In this document: one piece after another, positions 16,787-25,337 of the stretch
Position numbering within the stretch: the first letter of the stretch is position 1
Layout of the letters: each line of letters starts with the position of its first letter
Source: Acidimicrobiales bacterium
GTDB taxonomy: Bacteria; Actinomycetota; Acidimicrobiia; Acidimicrobiales; MedAcidi-G1
NCBI GenBank assembly: GCA_029242745.1
Contig: JAQWTI010000019.1
Coordinates: 1-60,871, forward strand
DNA length: 60,871 nt
Direction of reading: 5' to 3'
Notes under the pieces: model-generated
Databases searched by the model: none
What the model saw: the letters and a program-made list of their open reading frames with translations, nothing else
Told to the model about the DNA's origin: nothing
Translations under genes and position numbers: made by a program

Positions 16787-17284
16787 TTAGAAGTCTCCGG
16801 CGCCGGCCCGTAACAACCGGAGACTGTTGTCCACCGAGCTGAGGTCATCGGCGTCCATTCCATCTAGACCGTATTCCACGTTGGCGAGCGCAGCGGCCGC
16901 GTCAGCAACCAACAATCTCCCTGGGGGGGTTATCTCAGCGAGCGTGGTTCGCCGGTCGGTGGGGTGGGGGATCCGCACCACCAGTTTGTCGGCTTCCAGA
17001 CGGTCGATGGTGTTAGTGACACTTGCGGGGTGCACTTGGAGGCGCTCACCGATACGGGCCAGGGGCATCGCACCTGTCTGGGTAAATGAGAGCAGGGCCA
17101 GTGCCTCAAAGCGACTGAAAACTAAGCCAAATGGGCTTAAAGCGGCATCGATCCGCTTTAGCAGGATCTGATGGGCGCGCGTAATCGACGTAGCGGCTGT
17201 CATTGCTTCGACAGCTCCCCAGCCGCGATCTTTCCAGTTGCGGCGGGCCTCGGCGATCGGGTCGAATGGGAGAGGCATAGACAC
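16787..17284 (-). CDS. MarR family transcriptional regulator
   Basis: A 165-residue winged-helix repressor. The recognition region runs through PLARIGERLQVHPASVTNTIDRLE and the wing shows the family RHPTDRRTT-type sequence (IPHPTDRRTTLAEIT). MarR proteins respond to phenolic or CoA-linked ligands. It is transcribed divergently from the B12 mutase genes across a 56-base gap containing the palindrome CAAATATTTG, so it plausibly controls the mutase operon, its own gene, or both. Confidence 0.88.
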   Translation of the reverse strand: MSMPLPFDPIAEARRNWKDRGWGAVEAMTAATSITRAHQILLKRIDAALSPFGLVFSRFEALALLSFTQTGAMPLARIGERLQVHPASVTNTIDRLEADKLVVRIPHPTDRRTTLAEITPPGRLLVADAAAALANVEYGLDGMDADDLSSVDNSLRLLRAGAGDF

Positions 17285-17340
17285 ATCGTAATCAAATATT
17301 TGGTTGCCCGATAGTCGGACATCAGAGTATTATACTGATT
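17285..17340 (+). promoter_or_regulatory. Divergent promoter region of MarR and mutase operon
   Basis: A perfect 10-base palindrome CAAATATTTG lies at 17293-17302. TTGCCC (17304-17309), an 18-base gap and TATTAT/TATACT (17328-17336) form a plausible promoter reading right. The -10 box ends only four bases before the mutase GTG, so the mutase mRNA is probably leaderless. The palindrome overlaps the -35 side and is a candidate MarR operator. Confidence 0.55.
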
Positions 17341-18933
17341 GTGAACGATCCTATAGAAAATCACCGTTTCCGCACGCTTTCAGGGGTTCCGGTGGACGTC
17401 GTATACGGCGATGGCCCAGAGCCTGGGGAGTTTCCATATACCCGGGGTGTACACGCTGAGATGTACCGGTCGCGGCTCTGGACGATGCGGATGTTCGCTG
17501 GGTTCGGCACAGCAACCGACACCAACGCTCGCTTTCGCGAATTGCTAGCCGCTGGGGGTACTGGTTTGTCCACGGCATTCGATATGCCAACCCTGATGGG
17601 ACGAGATTCCGATCATGATTGGGCGTTGGGTGAAGTTGGGCGAGCCGGCGTGGCCGTTGACACTGTCGAAGACATGGCCGACCTGTTCGCCGGTATTGAT
17701 CTTGGTGCTGTTTCCACTTCAATGACTATCAACGGGCCAGCACCCATACTTCTGGCCATGTATGTGGTCGTAGCCGAGGAGGGGGGTGTCGATCGAGAGC
17801 ATCTGTCAGGCACTCTCCAGAACGACATCTTCAAGGAGTATCAAGCTCAGAAGGAGTACATCTTCCCGCCTAGGCCGTCGGTGCGTCTGGTCACAGACGT
17901 AATTAGGTTCACGGCCGCTGAGATGCCCCGTTGGAACCCGGTATCGGTTTCCGGTTACCACATTCGTGAGGCCGGATCGACCGCTGCCCAAGAGTTGGCT
18001 TTTACACTCGCAAACGGCTTTGCCTACGTGGAGGCTGCGGTTGCCGCCGGCTTGGCCATCGATGAGTTCGCCCCTCGACTCAGTTTCTTCTTTAACAGCC
18101 ATCTTGATTTCTTCGAAGAAGTGGGAAAGTTTCGAGCGGCGCGTCGTATCTGGGCCCGATGGATGCGTGACCGTTACGGAGCCACCGACGAGCGAAGCAT
18201 GAAGTTACGGTTCCATACGCAGACGGCTGGTGTGTCGCTTACCGCTCCTCAGCCCGAAGTCAACATCGCTCGTGTTGCTCTTCAGGCTCTGGCAGGAGTA
18301 CTTGGAGGTACTCAGAGCCTCCACACGGACTCATTTGACGAAGCCCTGGCGTTACCCAGTGAGGATGCAGCCCGTATCGCATTGCGGACCCAGCAGGTGA
18401 TAGCGCATGAGACCGGGGTGACCAACGTGGTCGACCCCCTAGGTGGTTCCGCCTACGTGGAGTGGATGACCGACGAAATGGAACGTCGGGCTGAAGAGGT
18501 ATTTGCCCACCTTGAGGATTTAGGGAACGGTTCACTACTTGAGGGTGTCTACGCCGGGATTGAAAATGGCTGGTTTGTCGGGGAGATCGCCGATGCCGCG
18601 TATCGCTACGAGCGTGAGGTCAACGCCGGCGAGAGGATCGTTGTCGGCGTCAACGCCTTTACAGAGGGAGACGATCCGTCAAAGCGCCGTCTGTTGCGTA
18701 TCGGCCAGGATACCGAGGACCTCCAACTCAAGCGTCTTGCCATTGTTAAGCAAGCACGAGACAACACTGCCGTAGCCGAAACCCTGGCTCAAGTAGCTAC
18801 TGATGCCATTGAACCGTCTACCAACCTGATGCCAGCGCTGATCAATGCTGCACGGGCCCGAGTCACTGTTGGTGAGTTGGTCGACGTTCTTGAAGCCAAG
18901 TTCGGAACATATGTCGAACGGGTGGTGGTTTGA
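17341..18933 (+). CDS. icmA: B12-dependent acyl-CoA mutase large subunit, isobutyryl-CoA type
   Basis: A 530-residue catalytic (TIM-barrel) subunit lacking the fused B12 domain, as in isobutyryl-CoA mutase. It interconverts a branched and a linear acyl-CoA using adenosylcobalamin. Family motifs are FPYTRGVHAEMY, AFDMPTLMGRDSD, SVSGYHIREAGST and LRFHTQTAGVSL. By hand alignment, the residues that choose substrate are Phe52 (in MRMFAGF), Ala79 (in STAFD) and Gln170 (in YQAQKEYI). Phe/Gln is the isobutyryl-CoA mutase pair; Tyr/Arg would mean methylmalonyl-CoA, and Ile/Asp would mean 2-hydroxyisobutyryl-CoA. The small subunit and MeaB follow. The GTG start is likely leaderless. Confidence 0.85.
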   Translation: MNDPIENHRFRTLSGVPVDVVYGDGPEPGEFPYTRGVHAEMYRSRLWTMRMFAGFGTATDTNARFRELLAAGGTGLSTAFDMPTLMGRDSDHDWALGEVGRAGVAVDTVEDMADLFAGIDLGAVSTSMTINGPAPILLAMYVVVAEEGGVDREHLSGTLQNDIFKEYQAQKEYIFPPRPSVRLVTDVIRFTAAEMPRWNPVSVSGYHIREAGSTAAQELAFTLANGFAYVEAAVAAGLAIDEFAPRLSFFFNSHLDFFEEVGKFRAARRIWARWMRDRYGATDERSMKLRFHTQTAGVSLTAPQPEVNIARVALQALAGVLGGTQSLHTDSFDEALALPSEDAARIALRTQQVIAHETGVTNVVDPLGGSAYVEWMTDEMERRAEEVFAHLEDLGNGSLLEGVYAGIENGWFVGEIADAAYRYEREVNAGERIVVGVNAFTEGDDPSKRRLLRIGQDTEDLQLKRLAIVKQARDNTAVAETLAQVATDAIEPSTNLMPALINAARARVTVGELVDVLEAKFGTYVERVVV

Positions 18934-19367
18934 TGTCCAAGTCACCTGAGGAGGTCGGTGGATTTAAAAACCACCCACCCATACGGGTAGTGCTGGCCAA
19001 ACTAGGGCTTGACGGCCACGATCGTGGCCTCAAGGTGGTTGCGCGCATGCTGCGCGACGGCGGTATGGAAGTTGTATACCTTGGCTTACGCCAGACCACC
19101 GAAACGATTATTGACGCTGTGGAACAGGAAGATGCCGATGTGGTCGGGATCTCGATGCTCAATGCTGGTCATCTCACCCTGGGGCCCCGCATGGTAGGGG
19201 CCCTTGCTGACGCCGGCTTAGACGTACCCGTGGTTATTGGTGGAATCGTCCCCGACGAAGACCTTCCGGCTTTGGTCGACGCGGGTGTAGCTGGCGTGCT
19301 GGGACCGGGCGCGTCCGCCGATGAGGTCGTGGCTTGTGTCGTGGCGGCCGCCGACTCCCGGGGTTGA
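18933..19367 (+). CDS. icmB: B12-binding mutase small subunit
   Basis: A 144-residue cobalamin-binding subunit. The DGHDRG motif supplies the histidine that replaces the lower base of B12 (DxHxxG), followed by ISMLNAGH (SxL motif) and the VIGGIVPDED glycine loop. It combines with the large subunit to form the active mutase. Its ATG at 18933 overlaps the TGA of the large subunit, indicating coupled translation and matched stoichiometry. Confidence 0.92.
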   Translation: MSKSPEEVGGFKNHPPIRVVLAKLGLDGHDRGLKVVARMLRDGGMEVVYLGLRQTTETIIDAVEQEDADVVGISMLNAGHLTLGPRMVGALADAGLDVPVVIGGIVPDEDLPALVDAGVAGVLGPGASADEVVACVVAAADSRG

Positions 19368-20422
19368 TCCCAGTTTCCGGGGTAGTCCGTTCGGTCGCTG
19401 AACTGGTGGCTGCTGCTCGCGGTGGTGAACGTCGGGCGGTAGCCCGTCTTCTTACCTTGGTGGAACGAGGTGGGGCCCTGGCCGACGAGGTAGCTGAACG
19501 GTCTTGGTCAGCCCTTGGCGGTACTCCAGACGAAAGTGCCGACGGAAGGCGCGCCCATGTAATCGGTGTTACCGGGCCACCGGGGGCCGGCAAATCAACT
19601 CTTGTCGCAGGCTGGATGATTCGTCTCGTTGAACGCGGTTGTCGGCCAGCGGTGCTGGCTGTCGATCCCTCGTCACCGCTAACCGGTGGCGCCATTTTGG
19701 GTGATCGCGTACGTATGGCTGATGCGACCGCAGCGGGCGTCTTTATTCGTTCAATAGCTACTCGGGGGCATGCCGGGGGGCTCGCCTTAGCTGTGCCGGG
19801 CATGGTTCGGGTTCTAGAGCTTGGTGGCTTCGACCCAGTGGTAGTCGAGACCGTAGGTGTCGGCCAAGTTGAGGTCGACGTGGCATCAGCAGCCGACACT
19901 GTGCTGGTCGTGGTCACGCCCGGGATGGGTGATGCCGTGCAGGCGAATAAGGCAGGGTTACTAGAGGTGGCCGACCTATTCGCTGTTAATAAGTCTGACC
20001 GCCCGGATGCCGCTGACGTCCGACGTGACCTGGAGCTCATGTTGGACCTGTCGGGCCTGACTGGGCACCACCGCGAGGGCGTGAATGATCGTCCATCGAT
20101 TACCTCAACGGTGGCCACCACCGGGGTCGGTTTGGGCGAGCTGGCTGACGCGACCGAAACCCACTTAGTTAAGTTGTCGGCCGCTGGCATCCTTGGGGCC
20201 CGACGTGAAGAACGCTGGCGGTCGGAAGTCCGGTCCCACCTAGACCGGCTGCTCCTTGATTCTTCTCACCACCTCGTCAACGGCCTCATCCGGGGGAGCC
20301 TCATGACTGGAGATGCAGCCTCGTACGGTACGTCTCCGGCAGCCGTGGCCCGTGGGTTGGCGCTGTTGTTAGCCGAGCAGATGACCGAACATTTGGATGG
20401 TGTCGTGGAGGACGATCGTTAG
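19364..20422 (+). CDS. meaB: MeaB/ArgK-type G-protein chaperone of B12 mutase
   Basis: A 352-residue GTPase that guards the mutase, gating cobalamin loading and removing damaged cofactor. Walker A is GPPGAGKST (about residue 68), followed by AVDPSSPLTGGAILGDRVRM, ETVGVGQ (switch region) and NKSD for guanine binding. The position directly after the two mutase subunits supports this role. TTG at 19364 overlaps the upstream stop and sits just before the family N-terminal helix; the frame is open back to 19334, so the exact start is uncertain. Confidence 0.9.
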   Translation: MIPVSGVVRSVAELVAAARGGERRAVARLLTLVERGGALADEVAERSWSALGGTPDESADGRRAHVIGVTGPPGAGKSTLVAGWMIRLVERGCRPAVLAVDPSSPLTGGAILGDRVRMADATAAGVFIRSIATRGHAGGLALAVPGMVRVLELGGFDPVVVETVGVGQVEVDVASAADTVLVVVTPGMGDAVQANKAGLLEVADLFAVNKSDRPDAADVRRDLELMLDLSGLTGHHREGVNDRPSITSTVATTGVGLGELADATETHLVKLSAAGILGARREERWRSEVRSHLDRLLLDSSHHLVNGLIRGSLMTGDAASYGTSPAAVARGLALLLAEQMTEHLDGVVEDDR

Positions 20423-20433
20423 GCTTTCGCATC

Positions 20434-20901
20434 GTGGTGGCTAACCCCCTCTCGCTTCCGGCGCGCCTGTGGCGGGACCACGGAACGACGCTCATCCGGT
20501 TCTCCCGGGTGTCCATGGTCAACGTATTTATTGGTCAGTCCCTTCTGTTTCTATTCCACAGTGTCATTGGATGGCCAGGAGCGTTTGCCAATATGGCTGC
20601 TGTGGCGGTAAGTAGTTGGCCGGCCTACTGGTTGAGTCGCCACTACGTCTGGGAGCAAGAGCAGGGAGGCCACACGGTAGGCGAGATTGCACCGTTCTGG
20701 ATGCTCTCGTTTGCCGGACTGTTTCTTTCCACCGCAACTGTTGGTGTTGTCGACTCCATATTTGGGGGAGCGTTGTCGGTGCAACTGGCAAATGCTGGCG
20801 CGTTCGCCGCCCTTTGGATTGTGCGATATCTGGTCTTCCACCATGTGATCTGGGGCGAAAATGACAGCGACACCGCCAGCGGAGAACCTGAAGGAAGTTG
20901 A
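20434..20901 (+). CDS. GtrA-like membrane protein
   Basis: A 155-residue membrane protein with four hydrophobic spans, matching the GtrA family. GtrA proteins act in flipping or delivering prenyl-phosphate-linked sugars for cell-surface glycans. Typical marks are the first span after RFSRVSMVNVFIGQSLLFL, WPAYWLSRHYVW between spans two and three, and WIVRYLVFHHVIW in the last. The start of the next gene overlaps its 3' end by 41 bases. Confidence 0.8.
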   Translation: MVANPLSLPARLWRDHGTTLIRFSRVSMVNVFIGQSLLFLFHSVIGWPGAFANMAAVAVSSWPAYWLSRHYVWEQEQGGHTVGEIAPFWMLSFAGLFLSTATVGVVDSIFGGALSVQLANAGAFAALWIVRYLVFHHVIWGENDSDTASGEPEGS

Positions 20902-21565
20902 GTCGGTGGCAGCCACTGCAGGAGATCGCTTCGACGAAGTGTTTAAACATGCGGTGGCGGCTCGTGGATTCATGCCCGATGAAGAAGGTCAAGCTCTTTT
21001 CCTGCATGCAAGACGGTGTGGAGCCGATGGGCCAGATGGCCCATGGCTTGAGGTAGGCAGTTACTGTGGAAAGTCTGCTTGTTACCTCGGGGCAGCAGCC
21101 GAGCACGATGGACGCCAACTCTTTGCGTTGGATCACCATCGGGGCTCAGAGGAGAACCAGCCTGGCTGGGAGTACCACGAGTCTGACCTTGTCGATCCAG
21201 CTATTGGGCGGATAGACACGCTGCCGGAGTTTCGGCGCACGATTCACGCGGCTGGCTTGGAGGGCACCGTGGTGGCCTTAGTCGGTGACTCGGTGTCCGT
21301 GGCTGCCGTGTGGCGCACTCCACTTTCTCTGCTGTTCATCGATGGTGGACATGGGCCGGAGCCCGCTCACGGCGACTATGAGGGGTGGGTACCGCATTTG
21401 GCCGTTGGTGGCCTACTACTTATCCACGATGTATTTCCCAATCCAGTGGATGGAGGCCGCCCTCCGTTCGAGATTTGGAGTCGTGCCGTTAATTCAGGGG
21501 TCTTTAGGCAAGTTGATGCTGTCGGTTCACTTCGGATCCTGCGGCGCACCGGTGAGGGCATCTGA
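20861..21565 (+). CDS. Class I SAM methyltransferase, type 24-like
   Basis: A 234-residue protein with a Rossmann methyltransferase core. The SAM-binding strand is LEVGSYCGKSACYLG, the second acidic strand FALDHHRGSEE, and the motif LLFIDGGHGPEP matches the Methyltransf_24/cephalosporin hydroxylase-like family. The acceptor is unknown; a sugar or O-methylation target would fit the glycan-related neighbours. ATG at 20861 lies inside the gtrA-like gene. Confidence 0.75.
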   Translation: MTATPPAENLKEVESVAATAGDRFDEVFKHAVAARGFMPDEEGQALFLHARRCGADGPDGPWLEVGSYCGKSACYLGAAAEHDGRQLFALDHHRGSEENQPGWEYHESDLVDPAIGRIDTLPEFRRTIHAAGLEGTVVALVGDSVSVAAVWRTPLSLLFIDGGHGPEPAHGDYEGWVPHLAVGGLLLIHDVFPNPVDGGRPPFEIWSRAVNSGVFRQVDAVGSLRILRRTGEGI

Positions 21566-21605
21566 AACTGGAATATTGCTCTACCCGCCGAGAGAGTTTG
21601 GGGAC

Positions 21606-22715
21606 TTAGTCGTTGTCGGAGACCCGAGCCTCCGTGTCGGTGTTTCTACTTGTCGCGTCTTTGACATCGATAATGTCAGGGAGGCTTGTGTGGTCGGAGA
21701 ATACGCCCGATGCTGGACTGCAGCCACCGAGGGCATCAGCGGCCAGTATCACTGCAGCAGCGGTGTAGGTCGAGCATTCGTTACTTGGGAAGGTCACTAG
21801 CTCCGGGTACACGATGCCGGTCAGGTATCGGCCGTTGGCTTGGCGCATGGGTTGTGTCGCTCGTAACAGTTCCATGGCTGTGGCCCGGTCACCAGCCAGA
21901 ATATGCGCCAACGCACATTCGCTGGTCTCGGCTGCTGTTGCCCAGTCTTTGTCGCTCACGCACCGCACACCGAGTAACGCGCCGTCAGCATCGGTAATTA
22001 TGAAATCGTTGCGGCGGGCATTTAGGTGTGCCAGGGCTTCATCTCCAGTGATGGCCCCACCCAGCACCGGGTAGTACCAGTCCATGGCCCAGCGGTCCTT
22101 AGGGGTGAACGCACCGTCGGGGCGGGTCCGTAACACATGGGCGAGGTAACCCAGCGACAGTTCCCAGTCAGGACGTTCGTGACCCATTTCTTTGGCTACG
22201 GCTACTGCGCACCGCAGACTGTGGCAGATGCTGGACGAGCCGGTGAGTAAGGCGAACGACCAGGGGGTGCCGTCAGGGTGACGGGCCCAGAGGATTTCCC
22301 CCTGAGGCGTTTGCAGCTCGAGTACGAAATCTGTGGCGCGCTCTACGACTGGCCACATGGACTCGAGAAACCCCCGATCACCTGTGAGAAGCCAGTGGTG
22401 CCATACCCCAGTTGCCACGTAGGCGATGACGTTGGCGTCAAACTTGGCATCCTCGACGCCATCCGCCACGTAGAACTGGTGCCAGGAGCCATTCTCATGC
22501 TGGTTGGCGACCAACCAGTGGTAGGCAGCCTCAGCCTCGTCGAGGTGTCCTGTAACCGCTAGAGCCATAGCGGCCTCAATGTGGTTCCACGGATCGGCGT
22601 GTCCTCCGGGAATCCAAGGAATCATGCCGTCGGGTAGCTGCCACTCGGCGATGGTCCCAGCGGTGGCTACCAGTTGTTCGGCACCGAGGATGCCCGGGAC
22701 TTCAGGTAGTGACAT
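21606..22715 (-). CDS. Alpha/alpha-toroid protein (six-hairpin glycosidase or prenyltransferase-like)
   Basis: A protein of about 369 residues made of repeated helical hairpins with Trp/His-rich loops (WLVANQHENGSWHQFYV, then VDDA-like acidic loops, then DWYYPVLGG). This suggests an alpha/alpha barrel as in glycoside hydrolases and squalene-cyclase-like proteins. No catalytic residues can be named. ATG at 22715 gives only a 14-base overlap with the upstream methyltransferase; GTG at 22751 would overlap it by 50. It belongs to the minus-strand group with the methyltransferase and glycosyltransferase. Confidence 0.6.
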   Translation of the reverse strand: MSLPEVPGILGAEQLVATAGTIAEWQLPDGMIPWIPGGHADPWNHIEAAMALAVTGHLDEAEAAYHWLVANQHENGSWHQFYVADGVEDAKFDANVIAYVATGVWHHWLLTGDRGFLESMWPVVERATDFVLELQTPQGEILWARHPDGTPWSFALLTGSSSICHSLRCAVAVAKEMGHERPDWELSLGYLAHVLRTRPDGAFTPKDRWAMDWYYPVLGGAITGDEALAHLNARRNDFIITDADGALLGVRCVSDKDWATAAETSECALAHILAGDRATAMELLRATQPMRQANGRYLTGIVYPELVTFPSNECSTYTAAAVILAADALGGCSPASGVFSDHTSLPDIIDVKDATSRNTDTEARVSDND

Positions 22716-23511
22716 GGTTGTGCTCGCGTCTGTCAACTTCTCCGGATGCACGGCGTGCTGAGAGCGGAGGTGAACCTGTTGCGGCTGTTGCGGCCCTGCG
22801 CCCGTAGACCACGAGACTTTTGCCCACTATCGGAGCAAAGAGGCGTTCAACCGCACGGGTTGTCCGCGGGGCCTTCACGATGTCCCACGTCAGTAGCCGG
22901 TGGTACAACGAGACGGCTCGGCTCTCCTCTATCGGACGGTTAGGCCCAACTGCGCACCGAAGCCACCAATAGGGGCTGTGCAGTGCGTGAACTCGGTGTT
23001 CGTCGACCAGTTCAAGACCAGCGGCGGCCATTCGATGCTGCAACTCACCGTTTCCATAGATTCGGACATGACCACCGGGCTGATTTGGGGCGTGATAGTC
23101 CTCCGACAGGGCCCAGCAGATCCGTTCCGGTAAGCGGGCTGGGATGGTGACTGCCAAGACACCACCTGGACGCAGGACTCGGACCAGCTCGGCGAGAGCG
23201 CCCTCGTCATCGTCGATGTGCTCCATAACTTCTGAGGCAATGATGCGATCGAAGGAGGCATCAGCGAACGGAAGCATTGTGGCGTCACCGTTGGTCGTCT
23301 CGAGCACAACACCATCTGCAAGCTCACCTTCTGACCGCATCAGATTGCCTATCGACCGAACCTTTTGCAGTTCCTCAAGTCCAAGGTCACAAGCGATCAC
23401 ATGGCCACCACGGCGGAGCGCCTCGTATGCGTGGCGGCCAAAACCACAGCCGAGGTCCAGCACAGTCTCACCTGCTGCAAGTCCCAGCCGCCCATAGTCA
23501 GCGGTCAGCAT
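22702..23511 (-). CDS. Class I SAM-dependent methyltransferase
   Basis: A 269-residue methyltransferase of the UbiE/Methyltransf_11 type. The SAM site is VLDLGCGFGRHAYEAL, with the adenine-side motif NGDATMLPFADASFDRII and the post-motif region LVRVLRPGGVLAVTIP. The target is unknown. Its start follows the end of the upstream glycosyltransferase by four bases, so the two are co-transcribed. Confidence 0.82.
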   Translation of the reverse strand: MLTADYGRLGLAAGETVLDLGCGFGRHAYEALRRGGHVIACDLGLEELQKVRSIGNLMRSEGELADGVVLETTNGDATMLPFADASFDRIIASEVMEHIDDDEGALAELVRVLRPGGVLAVTIPARLPERICWALSEDYHAPNQPGGHVRIYGNGELQHRMAAAGLELVDEHRVHALHSPYWWLRCAVGPNRPIEESRAVSLYHRLLTWDIVKAPRTTRAVERLFAPIVGKSLVVYGRRAATAATGSPPLSARRASGEVDRREHNHVTT

Positions 23512-23514
23512 TGT

Positions 23515-24807
23515 TCAGCCATTAGGTCGATCAGATCCAGCCAGCAGAGCCCTGTACTGCTCAACTGTGCGGTGGGCTGTGTGTTGCCAACTCCATTGGT
23601 CGATAACACGCTGGCGTCCTGCTGCGCCTACTCGTGCTCGTGTCGTGGGATCGTCTAGTGCGGTGCGGATCATTGAGGCGAGGGCCTCGGTGTCGGCTGG
23701 AGGTACTTGGAAACAGGTCTCACCGTGGGTGCCGGTGACCTCAGGTAAGGCACCACCTGTGGTGGTTACCAAGGGCACTCCGCAGGACATGGCTTCGATA
23801 GCCGGTAGTGAGAAACCTTCATAGAGCGAGGGCACACAGGCGAGTTCCGCCTCGCTATAGAGCTCAACGATGCGTTCGTCGGGCACGCCATGCACCCAGG
23901 TAACACAGTTGGTTAGTCCCAACTCAGCGAATACGTTGCTCGACGCGCTGTCGTTTTTTGGCTTACCAATGATGGTCAGTTCCACGTGTCGTTCAGTGCG
24001 CAACTTGGCGATTGCTTCGAGTAGATACTTAAGGCCCTTCATCGCAACGTCCGCGCTGGCCGTAGTCACGATTCGGCCTGGTACGCGTTCCACGCCAGGC
24101 ACCGGAAGGAACAGTTCAGGATCAACACCAACTGGTACCACGTGTATGCGATCTGGATTGACTTTGTGGTCAGCGGCGATGTCCCCGGCTGATGACTGCG
24201 AGACGGTCATCACACGCGTCATCCGCTTAGCAACCCGGGTCTGCATCTTGGTGAAGGCGTACCAGCGACGCTTTCCAAACTCTTCCCACCGGGTCCGCGA
24301 GTGTTCGATTTCGAGGCGTCGGTCCACGGTGATGGGGTGGTGAATGGTCGATAGAACTGGCAGGCGCTCTCTCCGCTTCATCAGTAGGAGGCCCCAACCA
24401 AGACACTGGTTGTCGTGAACTAGGTCAAAGTCACCTCGGCGACCCTTGAGGTATTCCCATGCCCGCATGGAGAAAGCCATCGGTTCAGAGAAGTTTCCGG
24501 TACTAAATGAAAGGGCCTCGGCGACGTCCCACTTTGACTTCATCTCCCAGATGCGAGGTTTACGCATCGGGAAGTAATCGTTGAACAACTCGAGGCTGGG
24601 CAGTTTTACCAATCCAACCCGATCGTCGAGCACAGGGTAAGGAGGGCCGGCCAAGACCTCAACATGGTGCCCAAGGTCGACAAGAGCTTTAGTCAGGTGA
24701 CGTGTGTAGACGCCCTGGCCGCCGCAGTGGGGCTTGCCGCGATACGCCAAATAGGCGATACGCAGTTGGCCATCGACCCCTTCGGGCCCAGCGGGGGAAC
24801 CAGACAT
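23515..24807 (-). CDS. GT4-family glycosyltransferase
   Basis: A 430-residue GT-B glycosyltransferase, family 4, that would move a sugar from a nucleotide-sugar donor. The N-terminal domain starts at LRIAYLAYRGKPHCGGQGVYTRHL. The donor site shows the family EGFSLPAIEAM (E-x7-E) and the preceding GVPDERIVELYSEAEL segment. It heads the minus-strand glycan group with the methyltransferase and toroid protein, facing the gtrA-like pair. Confidence 0.88.
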   Translation of the reverse strand: MSGSPAGPEGVDGQLRIAYLAYRGKPHCGGQGVYTRHLTKALVDLGHHVEVLAGPPYPVLDDRVGLVKLPSLELFNDYFPMRKPRIWEMKSKWDVAEALSFSTGNFSEPMAFSMRAWEYLKGRRGDFDLVHDNQCLGWGLLLMKRRERLPVLSTIHHPITVDRRLEIEHSRTRWEEFGKRRWYAFTKMQTRVAKRMTRVMTVSQSSAGDIAADHKVNPDRIHVVPVGVDPELFLPVPGVERVPGRIVTTASADVAMKGLKYLLEAIAKLRTERHVELTIIGKPKNDSASSNVFAELGLTNCVTWVHGVPDERIVELYSEAELACVPSLYEGFSLPAIEAMSCGVPLVTTTGGALPEVTGTHGETCFQVPPADTEALASMIRTALDDPTTRARVGAAGRQRVIDQWSWQHTAHRTVEQYRALLAGSDRPNG

Positions 24808-24886
24808 CCGATAAGTCTGGCGGGACGCCCTAGTGAACCCTCACTTGGCCACCGGTGACCTATGTCGCCGCTCTAGATTCCATGGC

Positions 24887-25336
24887 ATGCGTGGATTGGT
24901 GCAGAGGGTCTCAAGAGCGTCTGTGTCGGCTGTCGGGGACTCTGGTGAAGCGCTGGTGGGATCTATCGGTCGTGGTCTCTGTGTTTTCGTGGGGGTAACT
25001 CATGATGATGGTCCGGCTGAAGCCGATCGACTAGTGGAGAAGGTAGCTGGACTACGAATCATGGGAAATGTTGACGGCGTCATGGACCTTTCGGTAAGTG
25101 ACATCGGTGGCGCTGTGCTGGTAGTCAGCCAGTTCACTCTCTACGGTGATACATCCAGAGGGAGGCGTCCCACTTGGAGTGCCGCAGCGAGGTCCGACCA
25201 TGCAGAGCCACTAGTCGAACGTGTAGTGGCTGGACTGAGGGAACGCGACATAGAGGTCGCAGTCGGGGTATTTGGAGCGGACATGATGGTAGAGATCCTG
25301 AACGACGGCCCAGCGACACTGATGTTGGAGACCTGA
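24887..25336 (+). CDS. dtd: D-aminoacyl-tRNA deacylase
   Basis: A 149-residue DTD enzyme that removes D-amino acids (and mischarged glycine) from tRNA, a proofreading step in translation. The SQFTLYGD motif and the NDGPATLML segment with the cross-subunit Gly-Pro pair are diagnostic. The start MRGLVQRVSRASV at 24887 is the family N-terminus, so the open frame upstream to 24833 is not used. The methyltransferase follows immediately. Confidence 0.95.
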   Translation: MRGLVQRVSRASVSAVGDSGEALVGSIGRGLCVFVGVTHDDGPAEADRLVEKVAGLRIMGNVDGVMDLSVSDIGGAVLVVSQFTLYGDTSRGRRPTWSAAARSDHAEPLVERVVAGLRERDIEVAVGVFGADMMVEILNDGPATLMLET

Positions 25337-25337
25337 G

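Noticed and set aside
17341-18933. Methylmalonyl-CoA mutase assignment
   Set aside because: The substrate-selecting positions are Phe and Gln rather than Tyr and Arg, so isobutyryl-CoA mutase is the better call.
19234-20190. Minus-strand frame of 318 codons
   Set aside because: It is antisense to meaB and very rich in Ser, Thr, Arg and Pro with no fold, typical of a shadow frame.
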